DNA from: Thermosynechococcaceae cyanobacterium YX3bin19
GTDB taxonomy: Bacteria > Cyanobacteriota > Cyanobacteriia > Thermosynechococcales > Thermosynechococcaceae
DNA: 36,149 nucleotides
Direction: 5' to 3'
NCBI GenBank assembly: GCA_030447595.1
Contig: JAUJON010000017.1
Location: 1 to 36,149 of the forward strand
Under the pieces are notes generated by a model. The model made no database searches, had not been told where the DNA came from, and saw nothing but the letters and a program-made list of their open reading frames with translations. The position numbers and the translations under genes are program-made. This document shows positions 1 to 7,439 of the stretch, one piece after another (the stretch's first letter is position 1; each line of letters opens with the position of its first letter).

Positions 1-14
1 TTTGGCCCCGACCA

Positions 15-1157
15 TCATGTACCCCGTGGTGGCCCGGAACCAAAGGCGAACTGCAAAATCTTCATCCCCGGAAAGCTAAATTGATCCCGCAGCGCTTCTA
101 CTTCTGGAGTAATCACCCCCAGATCCTCTGCCAAAATCGGTAAGTGGCCTAATTCCTGGGCGATGACTTGAAATAGTTCCTCACCCGGTGCCTCAATCCA
201 CTCGCCGTTCATCGCGGTGGTCTCTCCCTGCTGGACCTGCCAGTAGGCCTGAAAGCCCCGGAAGTGGTCCACTCGGATCAGGTCTACATAGTCCAGCATG
301 GCCCGAAACCGCTGCACCCACCAGCGAAAGCGATCGCGTTGCATCTGCTCCCAGTTGTAGATGGGGTTGCCCCAGAGCTGACCCGTGGCGCTGAAATAGT
401 CAGGGGGTACCCCGGCCATCAGAGCTGCTTCTCCCGTCTTCGGGTCTAGGCGAAACGCTTGAGGATGGGACCAGACATCCGCACTGTCATGGGCAACGTA
501 GATGGGAATATCCCCAATAATTTGAATACCCTGAGCGTTGGCGTAGTGCCTCAGTTGTGACCACTGGCGAAAGAACTCAAACTGGAGGAATTGCTGCAGG
601 TAGATTTCAGCCGTTAGCCGTTGCCGCCACTGCTGTAAGGCTTCAGGCTGCCGCCGGGCAATCTCTGGTTTCCAGGTATTCCAAGCCTGTCCTTGATGAG
701 CCTGCTTCAAAGCCATAAACAGGGCGTAATCTTCTAACCATTCACCCTTTTGCTGGCAGAAGTGCTGAAACTCCTCTCGCTGGGAAGGGGAAGCCTTGAC
801 TTGAAAGTTCTCACTGGCTCGCCGCAGCAGCAGCATTTTCACCTGGCTCACCTGTTCGTAAGCCACCTTATCACTAGGGAACTGGGGAAAATCCAAATCT
901 GCGTCGGTTAGCAACTCCCGCTCTCGCAGTGCCTCCAGGCTAATCAATAAGGGATTCCCAGCCATAGCCGAATAGCACATGTAGGGAGAGTTCCCGTAAC
1001 CTGTGGGTCCTAGGGGCAGCACTTGCCAAAGTTGCTGGGCGCTCCCTTTGAGGAAGTCAATAAAGCGGTAAGCTTCCGGGCCTAAATCCCCAATCCCGAA
1101 ACGGCCGGGCAGAGAAGTTGGATGAAGCAGTAGGCCACTGGCTCGCGGGAAAGGCAT
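15..1157 (-). CDS. malQ: 4-alpha-glucanotransferase (amylomaltase), 3'-truncated
   Basis: This is a GH77 amylomaltase, which transfers alpha-1,4-glucan segments in cytosolic glycogen/maltodextrin metabolism. The start is typical of the family (PRASGLLLHPTSLPG). The nucleophile region is seen as IRVDHFRGF near residue 297 and the acid/base region as ILAEDLG near residue 345. The frame ends after FAFGSGP at about residue 377, where the family normally continues with about 120 more residues, including the third catalytic (HDN) region. The first ~35 bases of the window do not encode the expected continuation in any frame I tried, so the gene is either cut by a rearrangement or by a chimeric contig edge. 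It lies about 100 bp downstream of the DAO-family oxidase on the same strand. Family assignment is secure; the truncation cause is inferred. Confidence 0.93.
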   Translation of the reverse strand: MPFPRASGLLLHPTSLPGRFGIGDLGPEAYRFIDFLKGSAQQLWQVLPLGPTGYGNSPYMCYSAMAGNPLLISLEALRERELLTDADLDFPQFPSDKVAYEQVSQVKMLLLRRASENFQVKASPSQREEFQHFCQQKGEWLEDYALFMALKQAHQGQAWNTWKPEIARRQPEALQQWRQRLTAEIYLQQFLQFEFFRQWSQLRHYANAQGIQIIGDIPIYVAHDSADVWSHPQAFRLDPKTGEAALMAGVPPDYFSATGQLWGNPIYNWEQMQRDRFRWWVQRFRAMLDYVDLIRVDHFRGFQAYWQVQQGETTAMNGEWIEAPGEELFQVIAQELGHLPILAEDLGVITPEVEALRDQFSFPGMKILQFAFGSGPPRGT

Positions 1158-1259
1158 AAAGCGTTGAAGTGAAGGTTAGGGAAGTGAGCGGGACCCAAGG
1201 CGAAGATAATCAGTGCTGTCTAGGAGCTTTAATTGATTGGTATGAGCAGCGCAGTTCCT

Positions 1260-2423
1260 CTAGAGGATAGCAGAACATTGGAAGCTTAGAGCTTGGTCAA
1301 TCATTTTCCGGATGGTCTGGGCCGTAATCGGGGCTAACAGCACTCCGTTGCGGTAGTGCCCCGCAGCGAGCAGCACATTGCCATAACCCGGCAAGGGTGC
1401 CACCACTGGAGCGGGACGACCTTGCGGCCGGGGCCGCAAGCCTGACCAGGTGCGAGTGATCGTGGCGTCTGCTAGGGCTGGACACAGGGCGATCGCCTGC
1501 TGGTGAACGGCTGCCAGCAAGCGCGAATCCGGTTGTACCTGAGCGGGCTGGCTATCCGGCGGAAACTCAACGGTTGCCCCAACCCACAGCTCCTTTAAGC
1601 CAGCAGGGACTAGGTGGACATCGCAGCCAGTAATCACGGGTCGGGGAGCCGGAGCTAGGGGCTGCTGTAGCCGGAGGTGTATGGCCTGGCCCAGAACTGG
1701 CCGGATATCTACTGGCTGCTGGAGTTGCTGGCTGAGCAAACTTGAACCCAATCCCGAGGCTAAGACCAGCCAATCTACGGGAAATTCACCCCGGCTGGTT
1801 TGCAGGGATTGCACCTGTTGATTGTTGCCGTCAGGGATGCGGGTAAATCCTTGAACTGTGGTTTGGAAGTGAAAGGTGGCCCCCCGAGCTTGAGCTGCCT
1901 TGATCAAGGCTTGGGTGAGGATGACGGGATACACCTGGCGATCGCAGGGCGAGTAAACGGCAGCCGCAAGGGGTTGGGCAGTTTCTAACGCCCTGGCACT
2001 TTGCAACTCTGGATAGCGGATTACCACCTCAGCGGGATTAAGAATTTCTAGCGAAAACCCTTGTGTGGACCGCACGGCTGCAATGTTCTGCCAGCGAGCC
2101 AGTTCTGCTGGATCAAAGCAGAGGTGAAGAATGCCCTGGCGGTTAAAGGGAATCTCACTGCCGGTTAAGCTTTCCAGTTCTGGCACCAGGGTTTCATAGC
2201 GCTGTAAACTGGCGAGTCGCAGCTGCAGGGCTTTGCCCTTGAGCTTGGAGCTGGTGGCTGCCATCAGTACTCCTAGCGCCGCCCCTGTAGATTCCCATTG
2301 TTCGGGAGAGCGGCGATCTACCACTGTGACTTTTATCCCTGGAACTTGTGCGAGTTCGTAGGCAATTGCTGCGCCAACTACACCACAACCCACTACACCA
2401 ACTTGCCAGTCGCTTCGCTTCAC
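1260..2423 (-). CDS. FAD-dependent DAO-family oxidoreductase (ThiO/glycine oxidase-like)
   Basis: The protein is about 387 aa, with an N-terminal Rossmann FAD-binding motif GVVGCGVVGAAIA and a downstream acidic strand end (VTVVDRR), as in D-amino-acid/glycine oxidases (DAO, ThiO-like). Late motifs WSGLRPRPQGRP and GHYRNGVLLAP match the C-terminal FAD-contacting region of ThiO-type enzymes. The open frame extends upstream to 2579, but that extension lies inside psbQ. I prefer the GTG at 2421-2423 (VKRSDWQVGVVG), which begins 4 bp after the psbQ stop and gives the family's usual length. The tight spacing suggests an operon with psbQ. The substrate cannot be told from sequence. Many cyanobacteria encode ThiO fused to ThiG, so this stand-alone form may be a paralogue, and I give no gene symbol. 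Confidence 0.85.
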   Translation of the reverse strand: MKRSDWQVGVVGCGVVGAAIAYELAQVPGIKVTVVDRRSPEQWESTGAALGVLMAATSSKLKGKALQLRLASLQRYETLVPELESLTGSEIPFNRQGILHLCFDPAELARWQNIAAVRSTQGFSLEILNPAEVVIRYPELQSARALETAQPLAAAVYSPCDRQVYPVILTQALIKAAQARGATFHFQTTVQGFTRIPDGNNQQVQSLQTSRGEFPVDWLVLASGLGSSLLSQQLQQPVDIRPVLGQAIHLRLQQPLAPAPRPVITGCDVHLVPAGLKELWVGATVEFPPDSQPAQVQPDSRLLAAVHQQAIALCPALADATITRTWSGLRPRPQGRPAPVVAPLPGYGNVLLAAGHYRNGVLLAPITAQTIRKMIDQALSFQCSAIL

Positions 2424-2427
2424 AAAA

Positions 2428-3033
2428 TCAGCCGTAAGAGAGCGTATCTGCCTCGACTTGAGCCTGAGGGGCAACGGGAACCACGTCTTCAACTGCGGGC
2501 TGAGGCGCTTCAGGTGCAATTTCAATCGCCTGCGGCTTTTCCTTCTCGGGGTTAGCCCCGATGGGTTGCGGTTGAGCATGGGCTGCAGACGGGATCAGTT
2601 GGAAGAACCGCTCAAAGTCATCAAGGGTAGCCTGGTAAGCCCTGCCAGCAGCGGTAGCATTCCGCTCTTTGGCGGCTTGGTCGATGTCAACCAAATCATC
2701 AAAGAGGGAGCGCGCTACTTGCCGGGCCTCGCCTTGAACCTGAGGAGCCAGGTTGCGTGCCAGGTTGTTCATATCTAGGAGTGTTTGCCCTAGCGGTCCA
2801 TGAATAAAGGCACTGGCGTTCTGCCACTCTTGATTTTCGATCTCAAAGCTCAATTGCTTCGTTGTCCGTTCACGGGCTTCCCGCAACTTAGGAACATATT
2901 GTTGAATTCTTTCTATTTGCGATGCACTGTATGTTGGAGGTTGCAATGCGGTTTCTGTAGGGCCACTACAACTCACTAAAACAATTGCCAATAATCCCAA
3001 GAGTAGGGTCAGTATAGACCGAGGACGTATCAT
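2428..3033 (-). CDS. psbQ: Photosystem II protein PsbQ (CyanoQ) lipoprotein
   Basis: A 201-aa precursor with a hydrophobic signal segment and a lipobox (LVSC at about residues 19-22) followed by SG, indicating a lumenal lipoprotein. The mature part is helical and matches CyanoQ: IQQYVPKLREARERT, a middle MNNLARNLAPQ stretch, and a conserved FERFFQLIP near residue 150. CyanoQ stabilises the oxygen-evolving complex on the lumenal face of photosystem II. A Pro/Ala-rich acidic tail of about 45 residues follows the core, longer than in most homologues I know. It sits between a DUF2993 gene (upstream) and the DAO-family gene, which starts 4 bp after its stop. Confidence 0.92.
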   Translation of the reverse strand: MIRPRSILTLLLGLLAIVLVSCSGPTETALQPPTYSASQIERIQQYVPKLREARERTTKQLSFEIENQEWQNASAFIHGPLGQTLLDMNNLARNLAPQVQGEARQVARSLFDDLVDIDQAAKERNATAAGRAYQATLDDFERFFQLIPSAAHAQPQPIGANPEKEKPQAIEIAPEAPQPAVEDVVPVAPQAQVEADTLSYG

Positions 3034-3095
3034 AACTCGAATTTATATCCATAATGAAGGCATCCTCGTAATTCTATAGGGCGCAGTTAACCAAT

Positions 3096-3115
3096 CCTAC
3101 TCCCCCAGGAGTGGG
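3096..3115 (-). promoter_or_regulatory. Hairpin between DUF2993 gene and psbQ
   Basis: CCTACTCC and GGAGTGGG form an 8-bp stem (one G-T pair) around a CCCA loop. It lies in the 124-bp gap between the DUF2993 stop and the psbQ start. No T-run follows on the minus strand, so it is not a clear Rho-independent terminator; it may be an attenuator or processing site. Confidence 0.35.
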
Positions 3116-3157
3116 ATATAGGCAATTTCACCCTGGTCCGAGGGAGCGTTATAGTCG

Positions 3158-3949
3158 TTAGGTGCCGGGGAACTGCTCCACCTGAGCATAACCACTGAAA
3201 ACCAACTTTTTGCCTTGGGTCTCTAGCCGGTTAATCCGCATGAGTACACCGTCCAAGTCAAACTTATCTAAGTCAACCATGTTGTCAAGGATTTGCACAA
3301 AGGCTTCAGTTAGCTTCTCGGAAACTGACCGCAACTCGGCTGGGACTGCATCGGGCTGAAACTGAGGGTTGCCGAATAAAATCCGGCGACGGCGCTGAAC
3401 GATAATTGTGGTAACCACACTAACAGGGACAGTACCATGGTGGGGTATTTCCGCCTTGGCAAAAATCCGTACTTGGTTTTCCGGCAGCAGCTGTAGCTCT
3501 ACATCAGTAAACGAGACCGGTTCGTCCCCCGAAATCGCGTTTAGCTCAGGCGTGGAAATGTTCTGTAAGCGTTTTTTGACTAACTCTGCCTCGAAGGCTT
3601 GGTTAATCCCTGCTTCGGATAGCGTCACTACAGCGATCGCTTGTGTGGGTTGCTTTAGCCGGATTTTCCCTTTAAGCACAGCCCCAAAGTTGAGAGACAC
3701 TGCATCCGTTTCAAAAGACATCTCTTCAACCTGGAATGCTTTGCGAATCACCAAGCCACGACCAGTCATTTTGAAGCTATCGATTGTGCCCTGCAAAATT
3801 TTACTGGAGGGATAACAGCGCACAGTCACGTCAACTGATTCACTCTGACTGAATAAATGACGAATGGACTGGCGGGCGGCTGTGTTCAGTAACCGCTCTC
3901 CCATGTCACTATTGGATGAGTTTGATGAACCAGTAAAACTGCCAAGCAT
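3158..3949 (-). CDS. DUF2993 domain protein
   Basis: A 263-aa protein matching the cyanobacterial DUF2993 family (LmeA-like, proposed lipid-binding tubular-fold proteins; function unproven in cyanobacteria). Characteristic stretches are VRCYPSSKILQGTIDSF, GRGLVIRKAFQVEEM, a QAFEAELVKKRL segment and the late LDKFDLDGVLMRI. There is no obvious signal peptide. The start ATG at 3949 is followed by a Ser/Asn-rich non-conserved leader of about 14 residues, so MGERLLNTAARQ is an alternative start. It is the likely first gene of a run with psbQ and the DAO-family gene. Confidence 0.82.
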   Translation of the reverse strand: MLGSFTGSSNSSNSDMGERLLNTAARQSIRHLFSQSESVDVTVRCYPSSKILQGTIDSFKMTGRGLVIRKAFQVEEMSFETDAVSLNFGAVLKGKIRLKQPTQAIAVVTLSEAGINQAFEAELVKKRLQNISTPELNAISGDEPVSFTDVELQLLPENQVRIFAKAEIPHHGTVPVSVVTTIIVQRRRRILFGNPQFQPDAVPAELRSVSEKLTEAFVQILDNMVDLDKFDLDGVLMRINRLETQGKKLVFSGYAQVEQFPGT

Positions 3950-4442
3950 GCAGTTCAGCCCTTTGAAACTTCTCTCTCTTTGTAACAGAACGTGAAGAAG
4001 ACGACAATCGATCCCCGGATGTGGTACAGCTGAGCCGAGGTTGCTAGCCTGCCTAAGGTTAGCCTGTGATGAAGGCTGAGTGTGACTGTAATGCCTATCC
4101 AGGTTAGGATTGGAAGGATTCTAGCTCCCGCGGTATCCTGGTCCAACCATAAACTAAGTTAATATACTTATTCAAGGAATCTAAATCTTTGATTGTTTGT
4201 CTGTTTAAGCAGTTTACCAGTCTAGAGCCAGAACCCCGGCAATCTCTCTTCGATTGATAGCAGCGTAACTTGTGTAAAAATTCTTCTCAAACTTACCTGC
4301 AAAGTCTCTTGTCATAGTAGCTTGAGATACGCTAAAAACAGTGCAGGGAAGCATCGATCAACCTACAAGGTACCTGTAGTTAGCAACTCATTCCTTAAAA
4401 AAACGACTCACTAGTTTCAAGCAGCATTTATACAACTTAATT
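3950..4442. other. 493-bp divergent intergenic region
   Basis: This separates the minus-strand DUF2993 gene from the plus-strand DUF4327-like gene and should hold both promoters. A 63-codon minus frame at 3955-4146 has no recognisable protein character and I do not call it. The right half (4150-4440) is AT-richer than the surroundings. I see no tRNA, repeat or terminator I can defend. Confidence 0.5.
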
Positions 4443-4676
4443 ATGGTCAACAACAGCGCGACCCAACCGGTGATCCACCCGATGGTCAAGTTTCAGCGCC
4501 AAGTGCGATCGCGGGTGGAGGCAAACTTGTTAAAGCCAACGGATAAGCTTTGGAAAATTGCCCTGCTTTACGGTGAAGCTTGGCCCCACTGGAAACAGGA
4601 GCTGCAGGACTTTGGCTTCACCATGCAAGACTCTGTGGCCGATCTACTGGCAGTTGAAGCCTGGGATGAAAATTAG
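4443..4676 (+). CDS. Small conserved cyanobacterial protein (DUF4327-like)
   Basis: A 77-aa protein with conserved-looking segments HPMVKFQRQVRSRVE, KIALLYGEAWPHWKQEL and the end DLLAVEAWDEN. The overall pattern, a short helix, then a W/K-rich centre and a final D-L-x(4)-W-D-E/D-N, recalls the DUF4327 family of small cyanobacterial proteins; this assignment is from memory and moderate. No function is known. The gene is convergent with era, their 3' ends overlapping by 4 bp (4673-4676). Confidence 0.72.
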   Translation: MVNNSATQPVIHPMVKFQRQVRSRVEANLLKPTDKLWKIALLYGEAWPHWKQELQDFGFTMQDSVADLLAVEAWDEN

Positions 4677-5614
4677 CCCTCGACGCGGTAGCCCAGTTCT
4701 GCCAGGCGAGTACGGGACTGCCGCCACTTGGCTCGTACCTTGACAAATAGCTCTAGGTAAACCTTGCCGGCTACCAACGTTTGAATTTGCTGGCGGGCTG
4801 CTGAGCCAATGGCTTTGAGCATCCCACCCCCCTTGCCAATCAAAATCCCTTTTTGAGAAGGGCGTTCAACACAAATCGCGGCTAATATGCGAGTAATGGT
4901 CGGCTCCTCATCGACTCGCTCAATCACCACGGCGACGGAGTAAGGCACTTCTTCACGAGTTAACAAGAGAACCTGCTCTCGAATTAGTTCGCCCATGATA
5001 AAGCGTTCGGGTTGGTCGGTAACGAGGTCGGGTGGGTAGTAGTAGGGACCTGTCTCTAACTGCTCAACTAATTGCCGTTGGAGTAACGCTAAGCCGTCTG
5101 TCGTAAGGGCGGAGAACTTGGTCAACGGCCAGTCTTGGGGTGCAGCGATTGAGGCGTAACTGTGATCCAAGGGATGAACTGTCTGTAGCCTCTGGTGTGG
5201 CGGCTGCTGGTCTGACTTGTTTAGGCCAAGAATCACTGGCGTTTGGGTACGACTGAGGAGATTGGCAATGAAGCGATCGCCTTCCCCGGCCTCGACAGAG
5301 CCATCGACCACGAACAAGACTACATCTACAGAGTTGATGGCGGACTGGGCATTTTTGACTAGAACCTCTCCCAACTGGTGGTGCGGTTTGTGGATGCCGG
5401 GTGTATCGACAAAAATCATCTGGGCCTCAGGTGTTGTCAAAATACCCCTGAGAAGGTTGCGGGTGGTTTGGGCAACCGGGGAAGTGATGGCAATCTTTTG
5501 GCCCACTAGCTGGTTCATCAGGGTAGATTTACCCACGTTTGGGCGACCCACTAGGCCAATGAAACCAGATTTAAAACCTGGGGGAGCGACTGGAATAGTT
5601 GTCGCTTCTAGCAT
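4673..5614 (-). CDS. era: GTPase Era
   Basis: Era is an essential GTPase that binds the 3' end of 16S rRNA during 30S subunit assembly. All G motifs are visible: G1 GRPNVGKS, G3 DTPG, G4 NKSD. The switch region has the Era signature QTTRN, and a C-terminal KH domain contains GKGGGMLKAIG and a final KVRAKWRQS. The frame is open up to 5758, but the first 48 codons are unlike Era. The ATG at 5612-5614 (MLEATTIP) gives 313 aa, close to the usual ~300. Neither start has a clear ribosome-binding site. The gene is intact and divergent from the ion-channel gene. Confidence 0.95.
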   Translation of the reverse strand: MLEATTIPVAPPGFKSGFIGLVGRPNVGKSTLMNQLVGQKIAITSPVAQTTRNLLRGILTTPEAQMIFVDTPGIHKPHHQLGEVLVKNAQSAINSVDVVLFVVDGSVEAGEGDRFIANLLSRTQTPVILGLNKSDQQPPHQRLQTVHPLDHSYASIAAPQDWPLTKFSALTTDGLALLQRQLVEQLETGPYYYPPDLVTDQPERFIMGELIREQVLLLTREEVPYSVAVVIERVDEEPTITRILAAICVERPSQKGILIGKGGGMLKAIGSAARQQIQTLVAGKVYLELFVKVRAKWRQSRTRLAELGYRVEG

Positions 5615-5790
5615 TGGCGTTGCGGACTCAAAGCTTTCTTCTAGGTTCACGGTATCCTTATGCAGTGTATTTATGTCCCCACTGACAGTACTTACCCCGT
5701 ACTGGTTGGCGCAGTTATTGGCCTTTAGGGAGCCTATCAATGTATAGCTCTCGAACAAGCCACTTACTTGCAGCCTAGCGGATTAACATC

Positions 5791-5795
5791 AGGAG
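5791..5795 (+). promoter_or_regulatory. Shine-Dalgarno deciding the channel start
   Basis: AGGAG lies 8 bases before the ATG at 5804. It favours that codon over the in-frame TTG at 5768, which has no such motif. Confidence 0.6.
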
Positions 5796-5803
5796 TTCCA
5801 AGC

Positions 5804-6925
5804 ATGAGCTGGCTGTTGCAGGTAATGGGTGCAGGATTAGTGCTGCTGGCCCTAATTGACATCTACTTTACTGTGCTCTACCCTCGCAGTCATGCGGGTG
5901 TGCTGAGTGCCCCCATTAGCAGAGGGGTATGGCAGCTTTTCCGATTGGCCTCACTCATGGCACCCTTCAATCAGGCTCGCCTGCTTCCCTACAACGGGCC
6001 GACGTTGTTGGTGGCAACGGTCGTCGTTTGGGTACTGCTGTTAATCAACGGGTTTGCCCTGATCGCTTGGCCTGGTTTAGGCTCTGACATTCGAGCCAGC
6101 CAGGGGCCTACTCCTGAAGATTTTGCAACGGCGGTTTATTACAGTGGCTATGCCCTCACCACCCTTGGTACCGGAGACATTGTTCCAAAAACAGGTTTCT
6201 ACCGCCTTCTGATGATCCTGGAGACTGTAATCGGCCTGTCTTCCTTGACGTTAACCCTAACCTACTTTCAATCAGTGTACAGTGCACTAATTCGGCGTAA
6301 CACCTTTGCTCTCAGCCTGCAGCATCGAACTTTAGGAACAGCGGACGCGGCGGAGTTACTAGCGCGGTTAGGGGCTAATGATGATTTTGCTGGGGCTCGT
6401 CAAGATATTGCCAACATGGCCCAGGACTTGCTGAATCTGCTGGAGTCAGACCATACTTATCCAATTCTGCACTACTTCCGCTTTCAGGAGTCCTACTATG
6501 CGCTACCTCGCATGATATTTATCGCTATGGATACAGTCTCCCTAATCAAAAGTGCCCTCAATACAGAGCGGTACGCTTTGCTGGTGGGCTCTGCGGCAGT
6601 GGCAGAGTTGTGGGGCGGTGGTCTGCAACTGCTCGTCGAGCTGTCTGAATCCTTCTTGCCCAAAAAGTATCGTGCTAGTAAACGACAGCCGGAGCAGGCA
6701 TGGCAAGAACGGTATTACGCTGCCGTGGAGCGCCTGAGGGCCAGGGGGATCGAGACGGCACCGGACTTAGAAGCGGGAGCAGCTTTGTATATTTCTCTGC
6801 GCCGCAGGTGGGGCCCCTATATCGTGCGTCTGGCCGAATACATGGCGTACGACTGGAGTGAAGTAGCGCCGATTGAGCAGAACTGGTTCGAGGAACGTCC
6901 GCTGCGGGTTAAAAAGAAACGGTAG
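5804..6925 (+). CDS. Two-TM potassium channel family protein
   Basis: A 373-aa membrane protein of the ion-channel (Ion_trans_2) type. After start codon 5804 there is a first TM helix (VMGAGLVLLALIDIYFTVLY), a second hydrophobic stretch (LLVATVVVWVLLLINGFALI), then a pore loop ending TTLGTGDIVP and a further TM helix (ETVIGLSSLTLTLTYF). The selectivity-filter position reads T-L-G-T-G-D rather than the usual T-V-G-Y-G-D. The ~200-residue C-terminal cytosolic part is alpha-helical in character and lacks a RCK nucleotide motif. The gene stands alone, divergent from era. It is probably a K+ or weakly selective cation channel; selectivity is unknown. Confidence 0.8.
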   Translation: MSWLLQVMGAGLVLLALIDIYFTVLYPRSHAGVLSAPISRGVWQLFRLASLMAPFNQARLLPYNGPTLLVATVVVWVLLLINGFALIAWPGLGSDIRASQGPTPEDFATAVYYSGYALTTLGTGDIVPKTGFYRLLMILETVIGLSSLTLTLTYFQSVYSALIRRNTFALSLQHRTLGTADAAELLARLGANDDFAGARQDIANMAQDLLNLLESDHTYPILHYFRFQESYYALPRMIFIAMDTVSLIKSALNTERYALLVGSAAVAELWGGGLQLLVELSESFLPKKYRASKRQPEQAWQERYYAAVERLRARGIETAPDLEAGAALYISLRRRWGPYIVRLAEYMAYDWSEVAPIEQNWFEERPLRVKKKR

Positions 6926-6949
6926 CTTGGTTTTCTCAGCAGCAAGTAT

Positions 6950-7330
6950 TTATTGTTTGAAGTTCCAGGCGGCGATCGCTAAGCATCCCCAACCTACTAA
7001 GAAAGCAACGCCTCCTAGGGGGGTAATTGCCCCCAGCCAGGGCATTCCGCCCAAACTTAAGGCATAGAGACTGCCTGAGAACAGGACAATACCAGAAATA
7101 AAGGCCCATCCCGCCACAATCCCTGCTGGATGGGGAACCGCAGCATGACTCAACAGCAAGGCCACGCATAATAGAGCCAGAGCATGATACATCTGGTAGC
7201 GGGCTGCTGTCTCAAATATCTCCAGAGCGCGGGTACTGAGCTGTTTTGCTAAAGCGTGAGCGGCAAAGGCACCAGCAGCAACCGATAAACCACCGCAGAC
7301 TGCCGCGATCGCCAGGAAAACTCGAATCAT
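6950..7330 (-). CDS. DUF423 family membrane protein
   Basis: A 126-aa protein with four hydrophobic segments. It carries the family hallmarks GAFAAHAL near residue 25, a following FETAARYQMYHALALL, and a late ITPLGGVAFLVGW. The family is widespread (YgdD-like) and of unknown function, located in the cytoplasmic membrane. The gene is convergent with the channel gene (24-bp gap) and divergent from the UPF0182 gene. The length matches the family. Confidence 0.9.
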   Translation of the reverse strand: MIRVFLAIAAVCGGLSVAAGAFAAHALAKQLSTRALEIFETAARYQMYHALALLCVALLLSHAAVPHPAGIVAGWAFISGIVLFSGSLYALSLGGMPWLGAITPLGGVAFLVGWGCLAIAAWNFKQ

Positions 7331-7439
7331 ATCCCCATCAACTCCAGACCGCTCACGATCTACAGAACTTCAACAAGACCCTTGACAGCACTATATTGGA
7401 ATTCGACAAGACGTGGCTGATGCAACACTGGTAGCCTGA

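Noticed and set aside
2424-2579. Upstream 52-codon extension of the DAO-family oxidase
   Set aside because: It lies inside psbQ, is rich in Arg/Lys from out-of-frame reading, and has no family similarity; GTG 2421-2423 fits better.
3955-4146. 63-codon minus-strand frame upstream of the DUF2993 gene
   Set aside because: No family resemblance; no ribosome-binding site; composition like a chance frame.
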